From Myxococcaceae bacterium (lineage in GTDB: Bacteria > Myxococcota_A > Polyangia > Polyangiales > Ga0077539): a DNA stretch of 51,212 nt. The stretch lies in assembly GCA_004297725.1 (NCBI GenBank), contig SCUS01000102.1, positions 211,901 to 263,112 on the forward strand, in the 5' to 3' direction. Positions 1 to 8,435 of the stretch are shown one piece after another. The notes under the pieces were generated by a model that had not been told where the DNA came from, searched no databases, and saw only the letters and a program-made list of their open reading frames with translations. The position numbers and the translations under genes were made by a program. Positions within the stretch are counted from its first letter, which is position 1. The number at the start of each line of letters is the position of its first letter.

Positions 1-1281
1 CTCCACGAGGCGGGTGACCGCGCCCGCCGCGTCGTTGGTGTGGATCGTCGAGAGCACCAGGTGGCCCGTGAGCGACGCGTGCACGGCGATCTCGGCGGTC
101 TCCTTGTCGCGGATCTCGCCGACCATCACCACGTCCGGGTCCTGCCGGAGGAAGGCGCGGAGGCACGAGGCGAAGGTGAGCCCGATGCGAGGGTTGACCT
201 GCATCTGCGAGAGCCCGGCGATGTCGTACTCGATCGGGTCCTCCGCCGTGAGGATGTTCACGTCGGGGGTGTTGATCTTGTTGAGGCACGCGTAGAGCGT
301 CGTGGTCTTGCCGCTGCCCGTCGGGCCCGTGACGAGGATGATCCCCTCCGGACGGCCGATGAGGTCGTGCATCTTCTCGAGGCGGTCGGGCGCGAAGCCG
401 AGGTCGGTGAGCTCGAGCATCACCGAGGCCTTGTTGAGGATACGCATCACGATGCGCTCGCCCACCCCCTGCCCGATGGGGATGGTGCTCACGCGGATGT
501 CGATCTCCTTGGCGCCGATCTTGAAGCCGATGCGCCCGTCCTGCGGGAGCCGCTTCTCGGCGATGTTGAGGCCCGACATGATCTTCACGCGCGCCACGAT
601 GGAGGGCAGCACGCTCTTCGGCGCCGTGCGCATCTGGTAGAGGCGGCCGTCGATGCGGTAGCGCACCGCCACCTGGCCCGCGTCTGGCTGGATGTGGATG
701 TCGCTGGCGCGCTCCTTCACGGCCTCGACGAAGAGCGAGTTCACCCAGCGGATGATCTGCGCGTCCTCGTCGCTCTCGAGGATGTCCGTGCGCTCCTCGC
801 TGGCCTCGGCGCCCTGCGAGGTGAGCTCGTTGGTGCGGTTGATCTCCGCCTGCGCGCGGTTGATCGCGTCGAGCACGGCGCTCGGCGTCGCGGCCACGGG
901 CTCGAGCTCGCGCTGGAGCACCATCCGCAGGTCGTCGAGGGCCACCGTGTCGAGGGGGTTGCCCAGCGCCACGAGCAGCGAGCCGTCGGGCTCGTCGCGC
1001 ACCGGGATCACCTGGCGCTGACGGGCGAAGGCGAAGTCGAAGCCCACCTCGCGGAGCAGCGCCACGGGCATGTCGCCGGTGCGGGGCAGCGGGTCGAGGA
1101 AGGGCAGGCCGAGCTCCTGGGCCAGCGCCTGGCTCAAGGGGGTCTCGTCGACGCCGTCGCGGGAGAGGACGTCGAGGAGGGTTCCACCGCGGTCGATGTG
1201 GGCCAGCGCTTCGGACAAGCGGTCGGGCTGCACCACCCCGTGGCGGCGGAACACGTCGGCCATGTACTGAGCTGCGGACAT
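1..1281 (-). CDS. gspE: Type II secretion ATPase GspE (3' end cut by window edge)
   Basis: Cytoplasmic secretion ATPase that powers pseudopilus assembly in type II secretion. Reading the minus strand from an ATG at 1281 gives 427 open codons to base 1, so the C-terminus lies outside the window. The N-terminal domain (about residues 1-140) resembles the GspE N1E/N2E region. The ATPase domain shows Walker A GPTGSGKTT (around residue 319), the Asp-box segment LTAEDPIEYDIAGLSQ, Walker B-region PDVVMVGEIRD and the His-box STIHTNDA. An AAGGAG ribosome site sits 10 bases before the ATG. It is the third gene of a gspC-gspD-gspE run, which favours GspE over the related PilB. The zinc-finger insert, if present, cannot be judged because the end is missing. 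Confidence 0.93.
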   Translation of the reverse strand, partial: MSAAQYMADVFRRHGVVQPDRLSEALAHIDRGGTLLDVLSRDGVDETPLSQALAQELGLPFLDPLPRTGDMPVALLREVGFDFAFARQRQVIPVRDEPDGSLLVALGNPLDTVALDDLRMVLQRELEPVAATPSAVLDAINRAQAEINRTNELTSQGAEASEERTDILESDEDAQIIRWVNSLFVEAVKERASDIHIQPDAGQVAVRYRIDGRLYQMRTAPKSVLPSIVARVKIMSGLNIAEKRLPQDGRIGFKIGAKEIDIRVSTIPIGQGVGERIVMRILNKASVMLELTDLGFAPDRLEKMHDLIGRPEGIILVTGPTGSGKTTTLYACLNKINTPDVNILTAEDPIEYDIAGLSQMQVNPRIGLTFASCLRAFLRQDPDVVMVGEIRDKETAEIAVHASLTGHLVLSTIHTNDAAGAVTRLVE

Positions 1282-1332
1282 CGTCTGTGGGCTCCTTCGA
1301 GGGCGTTGCGGTGAAGGCGTCGCGCTCGGCGC

Positions 1333-3906
1333 TTAAGGGGTCGACGGGACCGCGGCGGGGATCGCCGGCGCCATGAGCACCGGGCCGGCGTTGGGCACCG
1401 GGACCCCGGCGCTCACGGAACCCGGGGCCGAGGGCGCCGCGGTCGCTCCGGGAGCCGTCGGGGTGCGCGCCTCGACCGGGAGCTCGATGCTCTCGCCGGG
1501 CTGATGCGGCGGCGGTCGCACCGGGCGGGAGCTGCTCTCGAACTCCGCGCGGCCGCGCAGCTCGCGGATCGACTGGCGGATCTCCTCGACGAGGCCGTTG
1601 GTGCGGGAGTAGTCGCGCGGCGGCTCGTAGTCCTGCTCTCCGAAGACGAAGTACCGGTCGAGGAACTCCTGACGCTCCCGCATCTTGCGCTCGAAGATGC
1701 GCCGCAGGTCGCTCTGGTCGCGGATCACGTAGGGCGTGAGGATGAGCAGCAGGTTGGACCGCTGCGTGGCCCGCGTGGTGTTGCGGAAGAGCGCCCCGAG
1801 GATGGGGATGTCCCCGAGGATGGGGATGCGGGTCTCGGTGTTGGTGTCCGTGTTTCGGATGAGGCCGCCGATGACCACGGTGTTCTGGTCGCGCACGACC
1901 ACCACGGTCTTGGCGGTGCGGCGGTTGATGGTCACCGCGCCGAGCTGACCGCCGGCCGAGGCGCCCACCTCGGAGATCTCCTCGTCGATCTCCAGGCGCA
2001 CCTCGTTGGAGTCGTTGATGTGCGGCACGATGCGGATCTTGGTGCCGACGTCCTGGCGCGGGGCGGAGAAGCCCTGGCCGCCGCCCAGCAGGCCCGCGAG
2101 GGCGCCCGCCTGGCCGCCCGCGGCGCCCGCGAGGCTCGACGCGATGCCGCCGATGTTGGTCTGCAGCGGAACGTTCTGCCCGACGTTGATGTCCGCCGGG
2201 GAGTTGTCCGTCGCGATGATGTGCGGCGTCGAGAGGACGTTGGCGTCGCCGGTCGAGGCGAGGGCGTTGAGGGTCACGCCGAAGGCCGGGATCGACACGC
2301 CGATGCCGGGGATGAGGTTCTGCGAGCCGGCGACCTGCTGGCCGCGCACCCCGAGCGCGAGGCCCGTGAGCGTGTCGGCGCTGGGGATGATGCTCGAGAG
2401 GGGGTTGAAGCCGCCGAGGGCGATGCCCTGCTGGCCGCTCTCGTCGAGCGGCAGCGCGCCGTGGAAGTTGAGCCCGAGGCGGTTGGAGCGGTTGATCGAC
2501 AGCTCCATCACCACGGCCTCGATGAACACCTGCCGGCGAGAGCGGTCGAGCTCGTCGATCACCCGACGCAGGGCGATGTAGTCCCGGGGCGACGAGGTGA
2601 TCACCAGGGCGTTGGAGGGCTTGTCGGCGGTGATGCGCACCGGGCCCTCGAAGACCGCGTTGGTGCCCCGGGGGTTCTGCCCCGCCGCGCCCGCCTGGCG
2701 GCCGCCGCCGGTGATGTTGTTGAGCACCGTGGCCATCTCCTCGGCGTCGCCGTGCTGGAGCCGGAGCACCCGCACCTGGCCCTCGCCGTCGATGGAGACG
2801 TCGAGCCTACGGAGCAGCTCCAGCACCCGGACGTACATCCGCTGCGTGGCCACGATGACCAGGCTGTTGGAGCGGTCGTCCGCGAGGATGCGGCCGAGGC
2901 GCAGCTCGGAGGTGCCCGCGGTCGCCGGACGGGCCGCCGCGCCCGCCGCCGCGCCGCCGCCGAGGATCTCGGTGAGGCGCGTGGCGAGCTCGCTCGCGAG
3001 GGCGTAGTGCACCGGCTCGACCCAGATCTGCTCGCCCACCCCGCTCACGTCGACCTCGCCGAGGATCTGGAGCATCCGTCGGATGTTGGCCGCGAGGTCG
3101 GTGATGATGAGGGTGTTGGTCGCGGCGTACGGGGTGATGTCCCCGTCGCGGGACTTGAAGTGCCCGAGCACCGTCGAGGCGTCGTCGGCGGAGATGCTGC
3201 GCAGCCGCACGATGCGGGTGATGAAGCGGTCGTCCGTGGGCGCGTCCTGGCCGGAGCCGTAGGTCGGGAGCACCTGCGTCGCGGCCCCGGCGGTCTCCTC
3301 GACCTTGAGGTAGCGGCCCGAGGGGACGACGGTCATGCCGTTGACGGCGAGCACCGAGAGGAAGGCCTGGTAGGCCTCCGAGGGGGTGACCTTCGTCGGC
3401 GAGTAGATGGTGGTCTTGATCGACCGCACCTTGCCCGGGAGGATGAAGCGTCGGCCGGTGATGTTGCCGATCGCCCGGATGAGGTCGGGGAGGTCGGCGT
3501 CCTGGAGGTTGAAGGTGATGCGCGCGCCCGGCGGCAGCGCCTGGTACTCCATGCCCGCGTCGAACTCGTGGATGTTGGCGCCGGTGCCCGCGGCGCCAGC
3601 CACCGAGGTGACGCCCGGAATCGGCGCCACGACCTGCGCGGGCCCCGTCGGGCGGCCCGGGGCCGGCGTCGGGGCTACCGGCGCGGCGGCGGCGGTGGGC
3701 AGCGGCCTGGCGCCGGGGGCGGGCGTCGCGGCGCCCGGGGCGACGACCACCGCGGGGGGATTGAGCCGATCGCGCCGCGAGCGCACGGGGGTCGGCGCCT
3801 GGGGCGCAGGCTGCGCGAGCGCGACCGCGGCGTGCGTGAGGACGACGGCGAGGGCGGCGCAGAGCGCGACGAGCGGAGACAGGGCGGTCGGTGATCGGCG
3901 GGTCAT
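1333..3906 (-). CDS. gspD: Type II secretion outer-membrane secretin GspD
   Basis: Forms the multimeric outer-membrane channel of type II secretion. The 857 residues begin with a signal peptide (MTRRSPTALSPLVALCAALA, cleaved after about ALAQ) and a Pro/Ala-rich linker of about 75 residues. An N0 domain and repeated N1-N3 modules follow, recognisable by the VNGMTVVPSGRYLKV and ILADDRSNSLVIVA type strands. The secretin core contains VPLQTNIGG, KIRIVPHIN and VVVRDQNTVVIGGLI, ending with PILGDIPILGALFRNT. The tail after about residue 740 is charged, then Pro/Ala-rich, and probably unstructured. The gene starts 10 bases after gspC stops and is followed 51 bases later by gspE. Length and order match a myxobacterial gsp operon. 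No pilotin gene is visible nearby. Confidence 0.95.
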   Translation of the reverse strand: MTRRSPTALSPLVALCAALAVVLTHAAVALAQPAPQAPTPVRSRRDRLNPPAVVVAPGAATPAPGARPLPTAAAAPVAPTPAPGRPTGPAQVVAPIPGVTSVAGAAGTGANIHEFDAGMEYQALPPGARITFNLQDADLPDLIRAIGNITGRRFILPGKVRSIKTTIYSPTKVTPSEAYQAFLSVLAVNGMTVVPSGRYLKVEETAGAATQVLPTYGSGQDAPTDDRFITRIVRLRSISADDASTVLGHFKSRDGDITPYAATNTLIITDLAANIRRMLQILGEVDVSGVGEQIWVEPVHYALASELATRLTEILGGGAAAGAAARPATAGTSELRLGRILADDRSNSLVIVATQRMYVRVLELLRRLDVSIDGEGQVRVLRLQHGDAEEMATVLNNITGGGRQAGAAGQNPRGTNAVFEGPVRITADKPSNALVITSSPRDYIALRRVIDELDRSRRQVFIEAVVMELSINRSNRLGLNFHGALPLDESGQQGIALGGFNPLSSIIPSADTLTGLALGVRGQQVAGSQNLIPGIGVSIPAFGVTLNALASTGDANVLSTPHIIATDNSPADINVGQNVPLQTNIGGIASSLAGAAGGQAGALAGLLGGGQGFSAPRQDVGTKIRIVPHINDSNEVRLEIDEEISEVGASAGGQLGAVTINRRTAKTVVVVRDQNTVVIGGLIRNTDTNTETRIPILGDIPILGALFRNTTRATQRSNLLLILTPYVIRDQSDLRRIFERKMRERQEFLDRYFVFGEQDYEPPRDYSRTNGLVEEIRQSIRELRGRAEFESSSRPVRPPPHQPGESIELPVEARTPTAPGATAAPSAPGSVSAGVPVPNAGPVLMAPAIPAAVPSTP

Positions 3907-3916
3907 TAGCGTTGGC

Positions 3917-4972
3917 TCAGCGGATGTGGAAGTCGATGTTGACGGGCTGTCCGTTACGGGTCACGGACACCTGAAGATTGTCGCTGGTGCGGAGGCGCGA
4001 GTAGGCTTCCAGCGCGCGGTCGGGGGAGCCGATGTCGAGGCCGTTGATGCGGTTGAGGACGTCGCCGTTCTGCATGCCCAGGCGCCCGAGCAGCGAGTTG
4101 CCGCGCACGCCGAAGAGCTGCACGCCGATGACGCGGCCGCCCTGGTCGACGGGCATGATGCGCGTGGTGCGCATGAGCTCGGCTTGGCTCTCCAGGATGC
4201 GGTCGACGGTGCTTCGTCGGACGTTGAACTCGGTGGGGCTCACCCGCTCGATGCCCTCGAGCACGCCACCCAACGCGCCGCCCTCGGAGGGCGTGGCGGC
4301 GGCGACCGGCGCGGCGGGCGCGGCGGGCGCGGCGCGCGGGGGCATGTTCTGCGCGAGGAAGCAGCGCTGGCCGCCGGGGGGGCGGAGCAGCACGTAGGCG
4401 CCGAGGGACTGGCACCAGGACACCATCCCGACGTTGCGGCCGTCGAGGGTGGAGCCGAAGCGGTAGGGCATCGCCGGGCCGTTGGGCGCCGTCTGCACCA
4501 GCACGAAGGACCACAGCAGGTCGTCGCTCTCCACGGCGCCGACGATCTTCGCGGTGGTCTCGCAGGGCCCCGGCCGCACCTGCCCGTCGCCGGGGGGCGC
4601 GGGGTAGCAGGCCTCCGGGGGGAGCAGCGGCTCTTCGGGCGGGGGAGCGGCGCCGGGCTCCGGGGCCGCGTCGGCGGGAGGGCCCGCGTCGCAGTCGAGG
4701 CAGCCGGCGTCGGAGTCGAAGATGTTGCGGTGGATGATCGCCACGCGGTCGCGGACGTGGTGGTTGGCCTCGGGCTCGCTCGCGGCCGCGATGGCCGCCG
4801 AGCCGGGCAGGGCCCGCGCCAGGGAGTCGGTGTCGGCCGCGAAGAGCCGCGCGGCCACGAGGTCGTTGGTGCCGCGCGCCGCGAAGTACGCGCACGGAAC
4901 CAGCGCTCCCAGGGGGATCACCCAGGGGTAGCGACGAAGGACCCCTTCGAGGTTGTTGAGCCAGCGAGCCAT
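3917..4972 (-). CDS. gspC: Type II secretion inner-membrane protein GspC with C-terminal PDZ domain
   Basis: Links the inner-membrane platform to the GspD secretin. I chose the ATG at 4972 (351 residues, MARWLNNLEG) over the upstream in-frame start at 5005. It places the membrane helix RYPWVIPLGALVPCAYFAA near the N-terminus as in GspC, and GGGAAG lies about 10 bases upstream. The middle part (NHHVRDRVAIIHRNIFDSDA onward, then Pro/Ala-rich and the segment around CETTAKIVGAVESDD) fits the periplasmic homology region. The last 90 residues are a PDZ-like fold with GVRGNSLLGRLGMQNGDVLN and INGLDIGSPDRALEAYSRLR. The middle of the protein has two extra Ala/Pro-rich linkers. Directly upstream of gspD. 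Confidence 0.88.
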   Translation of the reverse strand: MARWLNNLEGVLRRYPWVIPLGALVPCAYFAARGTNDLVAARLFAADTDSLARALPGSAAIAAASEPEANHHVRDRVAIIHRNIFDSDAGCLDCDAGPPADAAPEPGAAPPPEEPLLPPEACYPAPPGDGQVRPGPCETTAKIVGAVESDDLLWSFVLVQTAPNGPAMPYRFGSTLDGRNVGMVSWCQSLGAYVLLRPPGGQRCFLAQNMPPRAAPAAPAAPVAAATPSEGGALGGVLEGIERVSPTEFNVRRSTVDRILESQAELMRTTRIMPVDQGGRVIGVQLFGVRGNSLLGRLGMQNGDVLNRINGLDIGSPDRALEAYSRLRTSDNLQVSVTRNGQPVNIDFHIR

Positions 4973-5109
4973 CGGTGGAGCTTCCCTATGCGCTGCCCGT
5001 GCCACCAGGGCGCGCGCTGAATTCCCCGCGCTCCCAGGGCGAGGGGAGCGCGGCGCCGGTGGAGCCGGGTGCCGAACTGGCAGGGGGGGTACGGGTCATC
5101 GCGGAGGGT

Positions 5110-5128
5110 CGTTGCCAGACTGGCAACG
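5110..5128. promoter_or_regulatory. 19-bp perfect inverted repeat between the small secreted protein and gspC
   Basis: CGTTGCCAG-A-CTGGCAACG: 9-bp arms around a single base. It starts one base after the TAG stop (5131-5129) of the preceding minus-strand gene and lies about 140 bases before the gspC start. As RNA it can form an 8-bp stem with a GAC loop, but there is no T-run. It could be a weak terminator or a dimeric operator controlling the gsp genes. The symmetry is seen; the function is inferred. Confidence 0.45.
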
Positions 5129-5929
5129 CTAGCGATCGAAGACGCACTGGTGGTTGAGGCCGCAGCGAAGGCCGCGTCGGCACTCGTTGTTGGTGCGGCA
5201 GGGCTCGCCGAGGTCGGCGGTGCCTCGCTCGACGGCGGCCGGGCCGGAGCCCGCGTCTCGCACGGTGGCGGTGACCGAGAGCGATCCGCAGGTGCGGGGG
5301 GCCGGCTGACCGGGGAGCGTGGGGGCCGCGAAGGAGCGGCGCTCGACGATGTTGATCTGCACCGGGGCCTCGGCGGTGCCAGCCCCGCCGTTGGGCGCCC
5401 CGGACGAGTCGATGGCGGCGACGTAGTACTCCACCCTCGGCGGGAAGATGTCGTCGCAGGGGATCATCGCGCCGTAGCCCGAAGGGAGGCGAAACTGCTG
5501 GCCGAGCGCGGGCATGCGCACCTCGGTGTAGCTGCGCGCTCCGACGCTTCGGTAGAAGAGCGACACGTGGTCGATGGGGGCGGTCGATCGGATCTGCGCG
5601 AACACCGGCACCGCGGTGCGGGCGAGCTGCTCGGGCACCGGGAAGTGGATGACGGTGCCCGTGCCGAGCTGTCGCATCGGGATGGAAGCGTCGCCCACGC
5701 GGACGCCGCCGTCCTCGACGACGACGGCGGCGGGCCCGGCAGCGTCGGCCACGGTGGCATCGGGGCTGGGGGTCGCGGCGTCGGAGGCGGCAGCCGCGTC
5801 GGTGGCGACCGAGGCGTCAGCGCGGACGGGGCGCACCACCGGACGAGGGCGGGGCTGCGCCACGACCACGCTGGCGAGCGCACCGAGGACGAGGACCAAC
5901 GAACCGATCGCGAAGGTGGGCTTGCGCAT
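5129..5929 (-). CDS. Secreted protein of unknown function with Cys-rich tail
   Basis: 266 residues. An N-terminal signal or anchor (MRKPTFAIGSLVLVLGALAS, VVVAQ) is followed by a low-complexity Ala/Asp/Val segment of about 50 residues typical of exported myxobacterial proteins. A middle domain of about 130 residues has beta-rich phrases such as PIDHVSLFYRSVGARSYTEV and VEYYVAAIDSSGAPN, which suggest an immunoglobulin- or fibronectin-like fold. The tail has a compact cysteine motif, CRTNNECRRGLRCGLNHQC, like those in many exported proteins of this lineage. It lies between a Ser/Thr kinase and gspC on the same strand, so it may be a type II secretion substrate or an accessory factor; that link is inference. 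No family name is offered. Confidence 0.75.
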   Translation of the reverse strand: MRKPTFAIGSLVLVLGALASVVVAQPRPRPVVRPVRADASVATDAAAASDAATPSPDATVADAAGPAAVVVEDGGVRVGDASIPMRQLGTGTVIHFPVPEQLARTAVPVFAQIRSTAPIDHVSLFYRSVGARSYTEVRMPALGQQFRLPSGYGAMIPCDDIFPPRVEYYVAAIDSSGAPNGGAGTAEAPVQINIVERRSFAAPTLPGQPAPRTCGSLSVTATVRDAGSGPAAVERGTADLGEPCRTNNECRRGLRCGLNHQCVFDR

Positions 5930-6002
5930 GGCGGGGCGGGACCATTTCCCAGCCGGGCGGACAGGTCAAGGGTGCACTGACGGGAATGCTCGACGCGGCG
6001 CT

Positions 6003-7394
6003 CTAGCGAAGGGGATTGTGGCTGTCGATCTGGAGGCGGCCGGAGTGCGGGGCGCGACGATCGGGGCGCGGGCGATGAGCGCGCGACGAGGGAGCAGGTG
6101 GCGCGACCTCGACCGGCGGAACGACTGCGACCGCTGGCGCGACCTCGACCGGCGGAGCGACTGCGACCGCTGGCGCGAGCGCGATGGGCGTGGGGATGGG
6201 GGGCGCGGCGTGCGCTGCGGGGGTCGAGGGGGAGGGCGGCGTGCGGCCGAAGAGGGCGAAGAGCAGGGCGGCGATCGCGACGGGGGCGAGGAGCGCGGCG
6301 ATCCAGAGCCTGGAGCGCGGCGAGGGCGAGGGCGAGGGGGGAGCGACCTCGGGCGCGGGCTCCAGCTCCGGCGCAGGCACGACGAGCGGCGCGGGCGCGG
6401 GGGCGGGCGCGACGTCCTGCGGAGGCGTCGGGGCCTCGACGGACTCGCCACGGCCGAGGCTCTCGAGCAGCGCGAGGCGCAGTGACTCGATGTCGGGATG
6501 GCGGTCGGCGGGCTTCAGCGCGAGGGCGCGCATCACGGCGGCGGCGAGTGCGGGGGCGAGGTCGGGGCGGTGCTCGAGGATGGGGGTGCTGGCTCCCTGG
6601 ACCTTGCCGAGCACGAGGCCGTGGAAGGTCTCCGCCTCGTGGGGCAGGCGGCCGGTGAGCATCTCGTAGGCCATGGCGCCGACGGCGTACTGGTCGCACG
6701 CGGCGGTGACGGATCGGGGGTCGGTGATCTGCTCCGGGGCCATGTACGCGGGCGTGCCGACCATGGCGCCGGTGGCGGTGAGCTTGCGGTCTTCGAGGAG
6801 GTTCTTGGCGATGCCGAAGTCGAGGAGCTTGGGCACCTCCTCGCCGCCCTCCTCGCTCACCAGGAACACGTTGTCGGGCTTCACGTCCCGGTGGATGAAT
6901 CCCCGCTGGTGGGCTTGATGCAGCGCGCGGCACACCGGGTCGAGGGTGCGCACCGCCCACGCCGGGTCACCCGCGCCCTGGCGCTCGATGCGCGCGGCCA
7001 GCGACTCGCCCGAGAGGAGTTCCATGACCAGCCACGGGCGGCCGTTGTCGACGCCGAAGTCCATCACCTCGACCACGTTGCGGTGCCGCACGGCGTTGAC
7101 GGCCCGCGCCTCCTGGAGGAAGCGCTCGACCACCGACGGGTTTCTCCCGAACTCCGCGTGCAGCACCTTGAGCGCCACGCGCCGCTGGATGGCCGTGTGC
7201 TCGGCCTCGTAGACGGCCCCCATGCCCCCTTCGCCCAGCCGTCGGATCACCTCGTAGCGCCCGCCGATGTTCGTCCCCGCCACGATCTCCGGCAGGGAGC
7301 TCAGCTCCTTGCGCCCTGACGACGGCGGGACCGTGCCCGCGCCATCGCGGGTGTCCGTGCCGTCGAGGGTCGCGTCGTTCGCGTAGTCGGCCAT
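6003..7394 (-). CDS. Membrane-anchored eukaryotic-type Ser/Thr protein kinase
   Basis: Hanks-type kinase. With the ATG at 7394 (MADYANDATL) it has 463 residues. Glycine loop LGEGGMGAVYEAE, ATP-binding Lys76 (VALKVL), catalytic loop FIHRDVKPDN (Asp170, Asn175), LLDFGIAKN (Asp192) and YMAPEQ are all present, so it should be active. After the kinase domain come Pro/Ala linkers, a transmembrane helix (LWIAALLAPVAIAALLFALF) and an extracytoplasmic tail. The tail includes repeated APPVEVAPAVAV units and ends in Arg-rich sequence. The in-frame start 20 codons earlier (7454) is possible but reads through the short divergent intergenic region. The FAM20-like kinase gene starts 110 bp away on the other strand. 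Targets are unknown. Confidence 0.9.
   Translation of the reverse strand: MADYANDATLDGTDTRDGAGTVPPSSGRKELSSLPEIVAGTNIGGRYEVIRRLGEGGMGAVYEAEHTAIQRRVALKVLHAEFGRNPSVVERFLQEARAVNAVRHRNVVEVMDFGVDNGRPWLVMELLSGESLAARIERQGAGDPAWAVRTLDPVCRALHQAHQRGFIHRDVKPDNVFLVSEEGGEEVPKLLDFGIAKNLLEDRKLTATGAMVGTPAYMAPEQITDPRSVTAACDQYAVGAMAYEMLTGRLPHEAETFHGLVLGKVQGASTPILEHRPDLAPALAAAVMRALALKPADRHPDIESLRLALLESLGRGESVEAPTPPQDVAPAPAPAPLVVPAPELEPAPEVAPPSPSPSPRSRLWIAALLAPVAIAALLFALFGRTPPSPSTPAAHAAPPIPTPIALAPAVAVAPPVEVAPAVAVVPPVEVAPPAPSSRAHRPRPDRRAPHSGRLQIDSHNPLR
6102..6173 (-). repeat. 36-bp direct repeat, two copies, in the kinase tail
   Basis: Two adjacent 36-bp copies (6102-6137 and 6138-6173) that differ at one base. 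They encode the duplicated 12-residue unit APPVEVAPAVAV in the extracytoplasmic tail of the kinase. This is an in-frame tandem duplication, likely to vary in copy number between strains. Confidence 0.8.
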
Positions 7395-7504
7395 TGAGGG
7401 GTCCCGTTGCTCCGCCGGTCCGGTTCTGGGGGCGGACTGTACCCGAAGCGACACGCTCGGGGTGCTCCCCCGCCCGCCGGTCGTGCTAGCTCCCTCACCT
7501 TGTG

Positions 7505-8431
7505 ATGCGTCGATGGATAGCTCCCCTCCTTGCGACCGCGGTCGCGCTGGGTCCCCTGGTCGGCCGAACGCAGCCCTCGCCCGCGCCCCAGGGCCTCGCC
7601 GACACGCGGACCTTCGGCGGCGTCTCCGAGGCTCGCATCCTGGAGGCGATCCGCAGCGCCCGGGTGCTCGGCCGGCAGAACGTCGGCAGCACCAGCGTCA
7701 ACCTCCACCTTCGTCTCGAGGGCGGCATCGACGCGGCGTGGAAGCCCCGCACGACGAGCCACGGCGAGAGCTACCGCGCCGAGATCGCCGCCTACCGGCT
7801 CAACCGCCTGCTCGGGCTCAACCGGGTGCCGCCGGCCATCTCCCGGCCGATCCAGCGCTCGGCCCTGCGCCTCGCCCCCGGCAGCCCGGTGATCTTCGAC
7901 CGAGACAACACGGCGCGGGGCGCGGCCATCTACTGGGTCCCGGTGCTGCGCCCCTCGCGCATCGACGGCGTCGAGGACCAGGAGCGCTGGGGCCGGTGGC
8001 TCCGCCAGGGCCGCACCGTCCCGCCGGATCAGTCGCAGCGCGCCGAGGAGATCTCGACGCTGCTGGTCTTCGACTTCCTCACCGGCAACTGGGACCGCTG
8101 GAGCGGCGCCAACGTGCCGATGGACGCGCAGGGCCACCTCATCTACCGCGACAACAACGGCGGCTTCGAGGAGCCCTTCGTCGAGGGCCTGCTCCAGCGC
8201 TCCCGCTCGCTGCTCCACCGCACGCAGCGCTTCCGTCGCTCGGTGATCGACCGGGCGCGCGCGATGACCGAGGCCTCGGTGCGGGCGGAGATGGCGCTCG
8301 ACCCCGACCGCAACGCGCCCCCGCTCAGCGCGGCGCAGATCCGCTCGCTGCTCCGCCGGCGCGACCTGCTGCTCCAGTACGTCGACGGGCTCGCCCGCCG
8401 CCACGGCGAGGGCGCCGTCTACGCCTGGTGA
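7505..8431 (+). CDS. Secreted FAM20-like atypical kinase
   Basis: 308 residues from the ATG at 7505 (a GTG sits one codon earlier). The N-terminus is a signal peptide (MRRWIAPLLATAVALGPLVG). The rest carries the signature residues of the FAM20/HipA-like atypical kinase fold in order: Lys80 in AAWKPRTTSHGESYRAE, Glu93 in RAEIAAYRLNRLLGL, the catalytic segment FLTGNWDRWSGAN (Asp197, Asn203), and YRDNNGGFEEPF (Asp216) as the metal-binding DNG-type motif. Family knowledge: animal FAM20 kinases phosphorylate secreted proteins or sugars. Here the substrate is unknown and likely in the periplasm or outside the cell. It is divergent from a Ser/Thr kinase and convergent with ccmB (4-base gap). Assignment rests on motif order, not on a profile search. 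Confidence 0.7.
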   Translation: MRRWIAPLLATAVALGPLVGRTQPSPAPQGLADTRTFGGVSEARILEAIRSARVLGRQNVGSTSVNLHLRLEGGIDAAWKPRTTSHGESYRAEIAAYRLNRLLGLNRVPPAISRPIQRSALRLAPGSPVIFDRDNTARGAAIYWVPVLRPSRIDGVEDQERWGRWLRQGRTVPPDQSQRAEEISTLLVFDFLTGNWDRWSGANVPMDAQGHLIYRDNNGGFEEPFVEGLLQRSRSLLHRTQRFRRSVIDRARAMTEASVRAEMALDPDRNAPPLSAAQIRSLLRRRDLLLQYVDGLARRHGEGAVYAW

Positions 8432-8435
8432 GGGT

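Noticed and set aside
1504..3894. A 796-codon open frame opposite gspD
   Set aside because: It mirrors the gspD codons. The minus strand encodes a clear secretin, and the plus-strand product has no recognisable motif.
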